A stretch of 64,000 bases of DNA from Cryptomeria japonica (GCF_030272615.1 NC_081410.1:506935942-506999941), one strand, 5' to 3'. Numbered from the stretch's first letter, positions 43,986 to 56,023 are shown. The notes: generated from the letters alone by a model not told the origin. Translations and numbers: made by a program.

Positions 43986-44899
43986 GACTGCCCTGATTTT
44001 TCTGTTTGGGTGATTTCTTGAGGTTTTTGAATTTTGTTGAGAAATTTTCAAGTGCGATGGATGATTTTCTGAAGTAATAAATGCAAGCACGGCACAAAAA
44101 GTACAACCATTTTGCCTAATCTAACAAAAAGTGTATGTTCTGTGAGGATGTGTTCAAATCTCCAATGTTTTAACAGGTTTGGATACAAGTAATACACTTC
44201 AGAAAGACTCTTTATTCAAGGGTCATAAATAACATCATAGCCCACTAGTCTCGATACTCCGTCAGCTCAAACAGCCGTGTCACCCCCTAGAGGGCGCCCG
44301 TTTTTTTGCCTTTTGCCAGAAATTAACCCAAAGCGAATTGCTTCACAGTTGAATAGTTATCTTGGGAGATATATGGTGAGTAATCTTGGGAGCGGATTCT
44401 TCCTCACCCTTGCACTATGATGTTATAAATGTTTGGTTACTGACTCAGTTCAAAGCTTCTAATTCTATGGTTCGTAATCAGGCTTCCCGTTCGGCCGTCA
44501 GTGATAAACTCCCTCAGGAGGCTTCCCAACCTTTAGAACAAAGGCTTTACGTATCACAAGGATACTGGGGGAAGGCTAATCACTGCGCGCAACCGTTGAA
44601 AAGGACTTTCGTCACTTTCCACATTTGATTATAGTGGGTTGGAATTCTTGGCATCAAAGTCGTTCCCCACTTAGGTCGTTCCCTTCACACCGGCCATAAA
44701 TGGCTTTAAGAGTTGATTGCAACTCCTCGGGAAGGCAGGCTTGCTAAAGGTTTTAATGCTTGAATTACTGAAAGCTCTAAGAGTGGTCTGGATTTTTGAT
44801 CACCCAGTTAAGGGGAGAGCATATTCCTTCCACTTTCGAGACAAAGCAATCAATTGGGTTTGTTTTAACCTTTCAAATCAGTGATTTGCTAACTTCTAG

Positions 44900-44919
44900 T
44901 TGGAGATGTTGCTCCAACA
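44900..44919 (-). promoter_or_regulatory. Conserved leader hairpin, second element
   Basis: TTGGAGATGTTGCTCCAACA, identical to 2472-2491, about 750 bp from the PBS (about 817 bp in the other element). Both are followed by CATGRTGTT within a few bases. Confidence 0.5.
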
Positions 44920-45184
44920 AGCATGATGTTTTTTTTAACCTTAAAAGAAAGATTTTCTGATCTATGAAAAGGAAATAGTCAACAAAGCAAATTTCCGATT
45001 TGGAGGTCAATAAAAGAAAGTGTGTTTTTTTTTTTTTAAAATAAAATCTCCCACTCTATCTACAAGAAACTGTTAGGATCCTGCAAGCAAACAAAAGAGA
45101 TAAAATGTTAGGTGATTTGGGGGACTTCGACAAGTCTAAAATTTCAATTCGGTTACAATAAATTTTTAATCCTCTGTCTGCGAT

Positions 45185-45604
45185 GCGCTACAGAATGGAC
45201 TGTACGAGCTACAATAAAAGCCAGAAGCACTAAACTTATGTTCCTCTGCGCTATATTGTTGCTGAGATGCCCTACTCTGTGAATTGGAAGCACTACTTTG
45301 TTCCTTTTCTTTCTCCCGCGCTCTGTTCTGCAGGAAAATTTGAAATATGATGCACTAACTTTTGAGTTTTACGCACTGGATTATGGACTATAAGCGCTAA
45401 ACTGGGGATCAGATGTGCTAATATGTTAACTTGATGTGCTACTCTGTGTTTTGCTTGCGTCGAGACCTACAGGAAAATTTTCGGTGAGGCCATGCACTAA
45501 GAAAAGGGCTTCAAGCGCTAAAGTATAGAGCCCACATGCTAAACAGTAAGCGGGATGCGCTAGACTGTTGATCAGATGCGCTATGGAATATTTTCGACGC
45601 GCCA
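45185..45604 (-). repeat. 21-bp-spaced GCGCTA array in the leader (next to PBS)
   Basis: Motif starts: 45185, 45206, 45227, 45248, 45269, 45290, then a 62-bp break with one out-of-register copy near 45318, then 45352, 45373, 45394, 45415, 45436, 45457, a 37-bp break, 45494, 45515, 45536, 45557, 45578, 45599. Within blocks the step is 21. It includes many degenerate copies (GCACTA, GTGCTA, GAGCTA) whose register is kept better than their sequence. Confidence 0.95.
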
Positions 45605-45668
45605 ATTCCTGTTTCCCGCGGACCTGCAAAAGTCATTAATTTGAAAAACCAATTTGTTATTTGGGGTT

Positions 45669-45688
45669 GAGCCCCAGGGTGGGCGCCA
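45669..45688 (-). other. Primer binding site of the large Tat element
   Basis: Sense TGGCGCCCACCCTGGGGCTC, four bases from the LTR end at 45693. It differs from the PBS of the other Tat-like elements in this window. The tRNA was not assigned. Confidence 0.8.
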
Positions 45689-45692
45689 TAAA

Positions 45693-47166
45693 TGTATGTG
45701 GGGAAAGTGGGCTGATAAAACTCAATATGTGAAAATATGTTATAATACTAGTCCACACACATACAGGACTTCTTGGTGCAAGCTATGGAGTAATAACGTA
45801 TTACTCAGCTTCCTAAGGAGGGTCCCATGGTTCTCTATCTCAAAATGTCCCTCAAACCAATGTTTTTGCTCTCAGATCACTGAGCAAAATGGTTTAGGGA
45901 TGGCAAATGTAAGAACAAGGGATGCACTGATAGTTTTTAGAATGAGATGTGTTAAGCTATGTATGACTCTAGAAATGCAATAAATTAGATGATAAGATGA
46001 CAGGGTTAGTATGAATACTATCCTAACATAATATATTTAGTCTATGATTGAGCTAAATGATAAAGAAAGTACTCTAAACATGCATATTTAGACTAATTTC
46101 TATTCTAAAAGAGGCTAAATGATGAGCATAAAAATGATATGAGAAAGCTTGAAAGTATTTGAGCATAAGTATGATGCTTCAAATTTGAAAGATGATTGTT
46201 AAAAATGGAGGAATGAGAGCTCTATTTATAGCACAAACAGGGCAATGGATGGTCAAGATTGAATGGTTTAATCAAGGGTTGAGTTTGAAAGTTGGGGATC
46301 CATGTGCACAATTGGCACCAATGAAATAGTGACAAGTGTCAACATAGGGTTGGGTTGAGAGAAGAGGTTGGATGCATTAAAGGCCTGAGAAGACCTCATG
46401 GTTATCTAAAGGCTAAGAGTCAAGTCTAAGTTAGGCTTACCCACTGGATTAAGAGTTAATCCAAGGTAAACCTTTGTGCAAATGATTAAGAGATAATCAT
46501 GGTCAAAGCATTAATGGCCTGATGAGACCCTTGGGTTGGATAGAGGTTGAGTCAAAACAAATGTTTTAACCATGTGGGAGGGTTTGAGTTAACCATTAAT
46601 GGTTATTGGAGACTTTGGGGATTAAGTGGTTGAAGGTTGAAAGCCTTCAATGGTTATCAAAGACTTTGAGCCATTTAGTGGTTGAAGGTTGAAAGCCTTT
46701 AATGGTTATCAAAGACTTTGAGCCATTTGAGAAGTGACTTCCCTTTGCTTAGGGATGTGACAAAATTTAAAGGAGGGTTAGGTTAATTAGAAGCGATTAG
46801 AAGATTCTAGAAGGGATTAGAAAGGGGTTTGGGATTTTGCAAGTGGATGGAGGGATAATAGGATTTAATTGAATTAAATGATTTAATTCAATTTGGTTGT
46901 AATTTGGGAAATTAAATAAAATAGATTTATTCAATTTGGGATAACTATTTAATTAAATTTGAATTTAATTAAAAGTGGATAGGGGGATTTAATTGAATAA
47001 AATGATTTATTCATTAAATGGTATAATGAATTTAATTTAAATAAATTGAGTAATTTACTTAATTAAATAGAAGAATGTGGATAATTTAATTAAATTGGAT
47101 TTAATTAAATAGAGAAATGAGCATAAAATATTCATTTAGGAATATCGTCATTTTTATACGTCTACA
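45693..47166 (-). repeat. 5' LTR of the large Tat element (1474 bp)
   Basis: Sense TGTAGACGTATAAAAATG ... CCCACATACA. TATA at 46219-46230. 52-bp tandem pair at 46631 and 46683. ORF 45654-45983 is LTR sequence. Confidence 0.95.
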
Positions 47167-48221
47167 ATATGGTTATGCAAAAAGAAGTAATATAAAATTA
47201 GAGTAGAGAAGGAAGTATAATCCTTATATTTTTTTGTATGTTATGAATTCATATAATTGATAAATATTTTATTATTTTTTAAGTGCAATTATTTTGTTAT
47301 GCATAAAATAACATAAAAATTGTTGTTGATCATAAACATAGTCTTGAAATGGAAAAATTAAATTTACAATATATTTTTATAATATATCTAATTTTAATAT
47401 TTGAATTTTTTTTTTATTACATTGAGTTTTCTTTTGAAATTTATTATTGTTTACATTTATTATCTTGAGTGTTACAATGAAGAAGGTTTATAACTAGCAA
47501 TATAAGACACAAATCCATAATTAAATTCCAATAATAGAAATAGTGAAAACTTAAGAGAAAATAATGATGACAGTTACACTTGTCCATTCATACTATTTTT
47601 CAAATTAAAGTTGCTTTCAAGTTTAAATTTTTCAAATGTCAAAAAATTATTTGGATTTAAATCAATGACAAAAATAAGTATGCACATCAAATTTCTAATA
47701 AATTTCAACATCACTAAGAAAGATAGTAAACTATATTGAATTCAATTTGAGTTTTTGATTTGATATTGTAATTCCTTTAATTGGTAGTTGGAATAGAAGA
47801 ATAATAGAAATTATTCATAATATAGCTATTGTCAATCCAAACTCGCCCTGCACAATCCAGTCAAAGCACGAGATTCCATGCTATGATAATAAAAATTAAT
47901 AATTAGGTGGGAAAAGACAATAATTAGGGGGAAAAAGATATTTGTAGAGGTAAAATGCAGATTTAATTTATTTAAATAATTGATTAGGTCCAAGTCGATA
48001 ATTAGTTGCATCTCTTCTATATACAATTTGGTTATAAGCATGATCAATATGAGAAAGCCTCATGTTCCACTTAACTAGAGATGTGGAATAATAAGCATAG
48101 AGACTTTGGAAGATAATATGGTTAACCAATTCTATTTTTTAGTTTGAATAGAGATAAATATTAGTGGAAATTTTTAGAGAGAATCCAAAAATGTTTAACA
48201 AATAAGACAAAAACTTGCTCA
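47167..48221. repeat. Tandem duplication unit 2, right part
   Basis: ATATGGTTATGC onward aligns with 15202-16492, with about 240 bp absent relative to unit 1 (15844-16079). Ends at ACTTGCTCA. Confidence 0.9.
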
Positions 48222-48700
48222 AAAATGTGAATCATGTACTATGAAATATAATTATATAGTAGGAAAGATAAAGAAACATTATACAAATTCAAATAATAAT
48301 TAGGCTAAATCATGTTTCAAACTAGTTGTGAAAAATAGAATGAACTTATCCATGGTATTGAAAATCAATTATTAAGTTCATGGAAATTCTTTCCCTAATT
48401 TTTAATATATACTAACATAATCAATCAAATAAATATCTCAAATGAATTCAATTTTAGCTAACCATTAGTCTACATTAATTCTCCTGAGATTCTATCCATT
48501 AGACGTAGAAATCTCTCTAAATTCACTCTACACAATATTTTCCCCACCTTAAAATAAACTAAGTTAAAATAGTCATGATTTAAACTATATATTATTATGC
48601 AAGATTTGAAATTTATTTCTCCTCAATTTTTTTAAAAAATTCTTCTCAATAGCTAAATTAAATTCTAACTATATCTCATAGGCCTTATACTGACACTCTT
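48222..48700. other. AT-rich spacer, nothing recognised
   Basis: No ORF, repeat or motif supported. Confidence 0.5.
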
Positions 48701-48704
48701 GTAG

Positions 48705-49085
48705 CTCCATCTTTGGGAACCCAGACAAACCATTATGTTGAGGCTATGACCACCTACATTGGTATAAAGTTAGCTATGAAAGAGAACTACAGAAAATATG
48801 ACTAGAAAGTGATTCCCTAAACATTTTTAAATGCCTTCTTGGTTCACAAGCCCTTGGTTGGACTATAAAGACCTTAATTGAAGATACTTTAGGTATGCTT
48901 AGGTCCTGTTAGAATTTCCCATGTCTTTTGGGAAGGAAATAAAGTGGTTGACGGTTTGGCCAATCTTGGAGTCAAGAAGACTAGGATTAAGTGGTGGGGG
49001 ACCAGTGATTTTATTGGGCCACAAAGATTAATAGCCTCATCTATAATGATAGACAAATGTGTTAATGTAGGGTTCATCCAAGTCT
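48705..49085 (+). pseudogene. LINE remnant: RNase H domain end
   Basis: Across two frames the plus strand reads NHYVEAMTTYIGIKLAMKEN, then ESDSLNIFKCLLGSQALGW, IEDTLGMLR and FWEGNKVVDGLANLGVKK. This is the pattern of the C-terminal RNase H of plant non-LTR retrotransposons (AEA...G, ESDS, HV.REGN..AD.LANLG). It has stops and frameshifts; no poly-A tail or RT is attached. Confidence 0.65.
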
Positions 49086-49139
49086 TAATTATGCAATACT
49101 ATTTCAGTAAGTGAATGGAAGGGATGAGGTTTTTGCATC

Positions 49140-50180
49140 ATAATATTTTTGGGAAAGGCAAGTTTTATTTTCTTGCCAAGTCCAAAATCTTCTTTTTTGT
49201 TCTTTGTTGTATTCTACCATCCAATGGCCTTCTATGGGGTGCTTGTATATTGGATTGTAGGCTCAATATGGGAGGAGATTGAAATAGACTGGAACCCACT
49301 TCGTATCAGAAATGGAGGAATAACATTGAGATGTGGGACAAGGTCTCTGGTGGAGGGATAACTCCCTACATTGAAAAATTTCATAGTTGTGACCCTAGTC
49401 CTACCAGACAATTCATCTAGAACTAGAAGAATAGAACCTTACAAGTGTTTGGACAGGAATTTGTGGTTGATGAAACCCTCATTATGGAGGTTACTAGGAT
49501 GCTCATGGATGGGAGAAAATTCTAGAGGGATAGGAAAGCCATGGAGGAAGCCCTTCAGATCATTTTCCAGAAAAATGAGAGGGATAAATCTCACCACACA
49601 AAGGATGGAGGATATAACTATGAGGATCTCAAATCTCTATGAGAAGATGTTGTTGAGGTGATAATGAGGTACATAACCTTAGGCAGTCGCTATAAGAGAA
49701 TTTTCACCTATCACTTTACTATTTTGAATCATTTGAAGCATGATAGGTGTATCTCTATTTTGTTTTACCTACTTTCTTATTTGAACGATACTCTTAGTGC
49801 CCATTTGACAAATCAAAGTTCCCCTATTCTTCATGATAGGTTAATCCTTCTGATTATGGATCATGCTAAGTCTCTTGAGATTACGTCATACCCCTCGCAC
49901 CCAAAAAAATAGCATCCATTATGCTTAGAATGTCTATTGGAATTATATTTATGTGTCCAGAAAGTCAGAGTCTTTTGATGAAGTAGCTTTTTACCTAGGT
50001 ACCTGTAAAAGCCCTAACAAGGACTCTGCCCGGGGCAAGGGGTATGAAAATGACAAGGAAAACTCAAATAAGGGGGACTCCAACTATTCCTCATCTATGG
50101 AATTCATCCTTAAATTCTTAATCCTTCCCTCTATTAAGAAAGAAAGGGAACATGTTGTTGTCCATTTGGAGGAATTGATT
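49140..50180 (+). pseudogene. Decayed ORF of unknown family, left of LTR-like insert
   Basis: Pieces in shifting frames: EMWDKVSGGGITPYIEKFH; FGQEFVVDETLIMEVTRML with DGRKF, DRKAMEEALQIIF; then VIMRYITLGSRYKRIFTYHF, LLNHLKHDR-like, ISILFYLLSYLNDTLSAHLT (49658-49912); and SFDEVAFYLGTCKSPN...SARGKG (49953-50180). Single-base frameshifts and stops throughout. I do not recognise it; it is probably transposon-derived. It may continue at 51311 beyond the LTR-like segment. Confidence 0.4.
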
Positions 50181-50183
50181 ATG

Positions 50184-51298
50184 TGTTGCATTGATGTTTT
50201 TTCATTGATGTCAACACTAGCTATTTTGGTTTCTTTACCGACATCTTTCTGGTCCTAGTAATTTGTTTGGTTTTTTGTTAGATTAGATCATGATGATCCA
50301 GTATGCTCTAGTATGTGTGGCTTATGGAATTGGCTTATTCATGCTACTTAGATTCATGTTCAATTAGTTGTTTTTGATCTGGTAATCGAATGCTATCCTA
50401 TATCCTAGTAATCTTGGTTTGTTGTTCTGGTGAGGGTTTCATCGATAGAGCTTTGTTGAAGATCTTTGATGATATGCATAAGTCGTGTTGGTGCAGCTTC
50501 TAGTGGAGATTTAGGATGCTGATGGTGATCATGTTCCAGACTTAGTTGATTGAGATCATTGCTTTAGCTTGTGTGGACCTAAAATGGGTCCCAATTTATC
50601 TAGGTTATGGACTAGCTTAATGTAACGTGTGGATTGGACTTCTCAATGTGTTTCTGATATGTCTTATGGGTTGGATATTATTTGTTTGGTCTCAGACCAA
50701 CATGTTTTGTAATTATGTAATTGTTTTATATTTTGGTGGCTGACCTTATTGTTTGTGGTCGAGGGTTTGTATATATATGATGTAAGATCTTATTGTAGAT
50801 CATATGTGAGGATTTGGTCGACCATTGGTGATTGAGTTGGGTTTAGGTAAGAGGATTTAATCCTCTTGTATTGAGCTTAATGAGAACTATATTTAGGCAT
50901 AGGAGATGCTATATTTGCAATTCATTCTTTCCTCTGGATTGTAGTCTGGATTTATATATAGTCAGTGAGGGTTGTTTTGTGATGATCAGTGTGCTCTAAG
51001 TTGTTGGCCTTCTTGCAAGTGGAGGCCCCTCAATTGTAATTACATACTTATTGCAGAAGTATTATTAGACTATGGGTAGGTTTCCCACTATGGTTTTTCC
51101 CTTTATTGGGTTTGCCATGTACAAATCTTGGTGTCATGTGGATGGTATTTATTCTTTGATTGTTGCTATTTCAGTATTTGGTTTATGCATTCCGATATTA
51201 AAACTTTAATTGCTTAAGGTTCTGGTAATCTGGTGACAACTGATTCACCCCCCCCCCTCCTCTCAATTATCTTCTGGTTATTTGAACTGTCTAACACA
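50184..51298 (+). repeat. LTR-like segment, possibly solo Sirevirus-type LTR
   Basis: Starts TGTTGCATTGATG and ends GAACTGTCTAACACA, preceded by ACTGATTCACCCCCCC, the same landmark found at the end of the LTR at 8196. No PBS follows and no second copy is in the window. Boundaries are uncertain by a few bases; ATGTG on both sides (50181-50185 and 51298-51302) may be a target duplication. Confidence 0.45.
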
Positions 51299-51310
51299 TG
51301 TGACCTTGAG

Positions 51311-52163
51311 CTACTTAGGTCAAAGCAAGAAAAAGGAGAAGAGCTCTGTATTGAGTGGGAAAAGAAAATCCATGTCCCTCGTTCTTTCACCCTCTCAAGT
51401 CAATACAACTACCAAAAATAAGAAACAAGAGGGAAAATAATATATTTGTGACCCACCAAGGTTTGAGGATGAATAGCAAGACATTGATATTCGAATTGAA
51501 ATCCTAATTGAAGTTGAAAAGGGTACCTCAATGGGTAAGGACATGGGATCTTTGGTGGTGTATGCAGGGGATGTGGAAAAAGTGGTGGATGGACAATTTT
51601 TTTTTTTCAAATGGGTGGTGTTGGATATTTCAAGGCTAAAATTTAGAATCATTGATTTGACTCCTAGACAGAGCACAATGGATACCTCTTCCTCAAATAA
51701 TGTGGATAACCTATTGGATCTCAATAAGAAGTTGGTTATTTATGTGAAGACCATGAAAAAGGACCATGAGGACAAAATAAAGAACCTAAAGTTTGACATA
51801 GAAAAGATCAATGAAAACCTAAGAGTGGTTATTACAGTCAGCAAGACAACAATTACAAATAACACCGAGGGACTTCAGAGACTTAATGGAAAATTTCAAT
51901 CCCTTAATGTGTCCCTATTGGATACTCATACCTCCCCCTCAATAACAGTGTGTGGCAAAGGAAATAAGCAAGAAGTGCCTAATCTAGAGAATGATATTGA
52001 GGCTATTTTGGAACTATCGCCTCGCACTCATAGCAGCGAGAAAGGTAGGCTGGTCAATTCCAACATTATTGAGGAATTATATGAGATTAATAAGAATGTT
52101 ATAGATAAAAAATTTAAATATGTCCAAACGTTGAACAATATTATGTATTTTTTGGGTTGCTAG
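51311..52163 (+). pseudogene. Lys-rich coiled-coil ORF of unknown family
   Basis: A 210-codon frame (51531-52163) with a helical segment VDNLLDLNKKLVIYVKTMKK ... KIKNLKFDIEKINENLRVV and an acidic end. A preceding frame (51311-51425) reads Lys-rich. It ends FLGC. It could be the tail of the broken ORF at 49140-50180 or an env-like Sirevirus-type ORF. The unsplit ATG at 51531 is weakly supported. Confidence 0.35.
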
Positions 52164-54530
52164 ACCCTATTTTATTTTTTTGTTTTGCTATTGGTCCACT
52201 GTGGCTTAGTATCTGGTTCGTCCTTATGACTAATTTTTTATTTCTAAGTCAAGAGTTATTGTAAAACCTGTTTTACTCTAATTGAAAATGCTCTTGTAGA
52301 TCCATCTTTATTTTAGCACTATTTAGATCTACCATATGAGTGATATTTAAATTCCTCTCTATGTTATATGCATAAATATTGGGCCAATTTGATTTATCCA
52401 AATAGGTTTCCATGAATTTCCTCCTAAAATCTATCAATTGCACTATTTGACCTATTCTTACCTTGTTCTTCCATACACTGCATCCATGTGTCCTTGAGTA
52501 TGTTTCATGGGGTTATAGTAATCTCTAATATAATACTTGTTGATATAAAGTTTATTTCTAATTGGTTAGCATTTATAAACAAAAGTTATAGTACTCCTTT
52601 GATAATTTTTAAAGGCCCCCTTTACCCCAATATATAGGCCATATAGGTTAGGGTATGAATATTTTAAATATGTCTAATTTTTTATTTACTATAGAACATT
52701 TGGAATAGGCTTAATCAAGTATATAGTTATACATATATGATTTTCATGTAGTATTAAGTTATCTACTTAATTTTTGGATCATATTATGCTCATAGTCACA
52801 ATGTTTATAGGAATGGAACTCTAACTCTATCACCAATTATGGATTAAGCAACTACCCTTAGTGCAACCACATTTACTAATGCAACACTCCAAAATATATA
52901 ATTTTTTTTAAATATCATTTTAAAATTATTTTCAAGTATTTCTATCTCACATACTCCAATTTATTTTGTTTTTCCAAATATTACAAAATAAACAATTGTC
53001 TAAAATAAACTTGTAGTAATATGCTTTTCTATTTTCTATCCATGCCATTATGAAGTATATTATTGAATTTCATGAACACTTTAGGATTTTTATTAGTTGT
53101 ATGACCTATTATGAGTACATGAAATAAATATAGAAGTTAAACAATATTCAATAATCTTTAATTATTAATTTTTTAAAATAAAATTATTCAATGCACTAAG
53201 GGTATGTTTTCTATCAAGGCTATTTGTCCTTTTTTTTCCCCCTATAATGGTTTTATCTAAACATTAATGATTACCCTCCTAGGACTACAAGATTCTAAAG
53301 TGAAGAAGGATTACAATTTCTTAACTATTGGCATTGAATTATCCTATGCCTATCATGATTTTTAGCTATATGTTCTTTATAATTACATTCCACTACCAAA
53401 ATGATTAATTATATTGTTTAGGGTAAATATAATTTGACTCAAATCACTAGACTGCCCTTTCCAAAGTGCTATTAAGAGAAGATTAGTGATGAGTTATTCA
53501 AAATTAAAAAATAAGGTATCGTGTAACAAGATGTGCCCTAACCTATTTGCACATAATAAAAGATCTTTTATACTAGATTATGATAGAAATGTCATAGATT
53601 ATCCTAATTGTATTATTATCTTGCATCGCCATCTTAGGCATATTTCATTGTGTTTTTCAATCTTTGATCATTATTTATTTTCATTAAATATGCATGCCTA
53701 GGAGCTTGATCAAAGAAGAATAAATATTGTACTAAAATATCCCTAGAAACCATGATCTATAAACATAATTGTATTCATCTTAGGTATGAAAATTGTAGTT
53801 ATCATAATTTTATTACATCAAATATCTTAGATTTAGTGTCCTTCCATAATTTATCTTTTCTATTTGTGCTTCGATAGACTATTTTGTGATAGCATAGACT
53901 ATCTTGTGATGCTTGGATTAGGTTATTGTGGATTTACATGTGATTTAGATGTTTTATCATGGATTTTGGACATATTATATTATATTATATTATATTTGAC
54001 ATTACTATTTCATGTGGATAATGACATTATGGATTGTTATATGCGTTATTATGATTATAGGTGCTCATTTGATGACTTATATGTATCTCTTTCTATGTGT
54101 TGTTAATACTTTATTACGATGATTTGATGATATTTTATGATGGACTAACCCTATTTAATGATGTGAGATTGATTATGATATTGCTTGGTTGTCTGTGAGT
54201 GTCTTCTACTGTCTTTCTGATAGGGATGATCTCAAATCACTCATTGCGAGCACGATGTGTCATTGCAATTCTCTATCACTTGCCTATATTATATATGGTA
54301 TATGTTGTATCGTGGTTTTATGGATGCAGTATTTGCAGGTACTAGACATTGAATCCAGTTGGCTTCATAGGTCTAAGCGTGTCTTATTCCAATGACAAGC
54401 TGATCAGAATTGACATGAAACTCCCATTCTACACACTAGGTTTAAGATTGATTACCCTTGTTAGTCTTGTGTGAGTTGTTGTTTAGTGTTGAGTGATCTC
54501 TTGGGTGCCTTTTGAGGGTATGCTTAGAGT
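52164..54530. other. AT-rich intergenic stretch, nothing recognised
   Basis: Short ORFs at 53486, 53864 and 54189 are AT-rich, Tyr/Leu/Cys-rich and unsupported. Confidence 0.5.
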
Positions 54531-55770
54531 GTTATGTTATCGACTGATTTAGTTATTAATTCATTAAATGATTTATATAGATTAATAATGTTCTTAAATT
54601 AATAGACTTGTATAGTTTATAATAATAATAAAATAAACATTTATATAGTTGGTAATAATAAAATAAATAAATGGTTGGTAATAATATTTGTAGTAATATT
54701 GGTAAATGATTTTATTATCATTGCATTTTTATTATTATTGGTATTATTATTATTATTGCTTTGTAATAAATACAGCTTAGATATTTAATTATATTAATAT
54801 AGCCTTTGATTATATTTTATTGTGGCTTTAATTTATTTATAGCCCTTGGTTTATTATATTTATTGGGCTCTATAGTTAATTGTGCCCATGCGTATTATTT
54901 TATTGTTTACCTTCTTGGGTTAATTAAATATTATTCTACCTACCCTTTCATGTGATTGGTTAAGTTATTGGGTAAGTAAATTAACTAGTATTTTATTAAT
55001 TTCTACCTTGGATTTTGTTATGGGTTGGTAAGAAATATTATTTTTATTAATATTTTGATTGGCCGATATATTCTATTGTTTTGGCCTGGTTTTCTATTTA
55101 AATTTGCTTTCTTGTGATTTTCCAGAGTTGGCTCGGGAAGTATTTTTCTGTGATTTTGGATTTGGATTGCTTGGAGAAAATTAGATTGTGGATTGTTGGA
55201 TCTTCTTAAGAAAATTCATCATTTCATTTCCAGCATTCACTAGGTCGAAGGATTTCTTGCTCATGCATTTTTAGTTTTGAAAAGATTGTCTTCTCTGCAT
55301 ATTCTCAAGAGTTTTGGGAAAAATATTTCATAAAGTTTTATATAGTTTTGATTTATCTTCATATATAATATATTCTATAGTTGGAACTATATGGATTGGG
55401 GAAAACATTTTGTATTGTAGTTGTGCAAAGCCGTGAATGGGCGGTTCTGCAAATATTGTCTATGCATTCTTGGCTTCCTGTGAGTTATGCTTTGGATAGG
55501 ATTTGAGATTTGCTTTCTATTATATCTTTTTTATGTTGGAGGAGTCAGGAATTTGTTTATTCTCTTTATTTTTGTGTGCTCTGGTTCAATGCTGTGTTGA
55601 CCATTTTTGACAAATCTTTTATTATGGTTTATGGTTCGATGTTTTGTTTATATTATTTGTTTCCTATGATTTGGGCATCTCTTTTGAGCCTTTATTTTTA
55701 AATTTTTGATACTTGACTGATCTTATTTTATTCTCGTAAGTTTATTATTTCCATCTGAGTTTTCTAGACA
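54531..55770. repeat. Possible old Tat-type LTR
   Basis: A strongly AT-rich part with AATAATAAATAAAT tracts (54560-55060) is followed by a TATA-like CTATTTAAATTT near 55093, the layout of the other Tat LTRs here. No defined ends or partner were found, so this is tentative. Confidence 0.25.
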
Positions 55771-55773
55771 AAT

Positions 55774-56023
55774 GCACTAAAAGAATGTATGTGATATTTC
55801 CCTTGTCATATGTGCTATTTCATTAAGTATATGCGTTGTTTTGTTTCTCATATGCATTGTAGAATGATTGAAAAGTGTTGAAACCTTATGTATGCCTTGA
55901 AACCTTATGTATGCATTGAAACATTATGTATATGCGTTAGATCCCTAGGTAAAAGCACTGTAGGATTCTGCAATTGCACTGTCGAGCATTTTAAATGCGC
56001 TACACAATTAGATAAATGTGCAA
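55774..56023. repeat. 21-bp-spaced GCRYTR array, third locus
   Basis: Plus-strand motif starts: 55774, 55791 (weak), 55812, 55833, 55854, 55875, 55894, 55913, 55934, 55955, 55976, 55997, 56018. Most steps are 21; two are 19. Sequence is degenerate (GCATTG, GCGTTG, GCACTG, GCGCTA), but register is kept. It implies an old relative of the leader arrays. Confidence 0.85.

Larger units (their letters stand above)
43193..45668 (-). other. Untranslated leader of the large Tat element
   Basis: 2.5 kb with two 21-bp arrays (43476-43985 and 45185-45604), a conserved hairpin (44900-44919) and a GGGCGCC segment at 44291-44300. Short ORFs at 43876-44106 and 45426-45629 are translations of the arrays. Confidence 0.75.
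20363..47166 (-). mobile_element. Large Tat-type Ty3/gypsy element (about 18.3 kb without the nested insert)
   Basis: Two LTRs of equal length, perfect 5-bp target duplication and empty site define it. Order on the minus strand: 5' LTR 45693-47166, PBS, 2.5-kb leader with 21-bp arrays, leader ORF, gag (interrupted by the nested element), protease, G-patch, linker, RT, RNase H, second RNase H, integrase, then an antisense PMD gene, PPT, 3' LTR 20363-21836. RNase H plus archaeal-like RNase H, great length, a leader ORF and an extra antisense ORF fit the Tat/Ogre branch. Pol carries several stops and a few frameshifts, so this copy is dead. Confidence 0.95.

Noticed and set aside
43876-44106. 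Small Leu-Ala-His-rich proteins, also at 45426-45629
   Set aside because: They are translations of the 21-bp arrays. A coding origin of the array is possible, but the frames are short and broken, so they are not listed as genes.
53486-54395. Three short plus-strand ORFs as genes
   Set aside because: No domain, no splice context, strongly AT-rich; no support.
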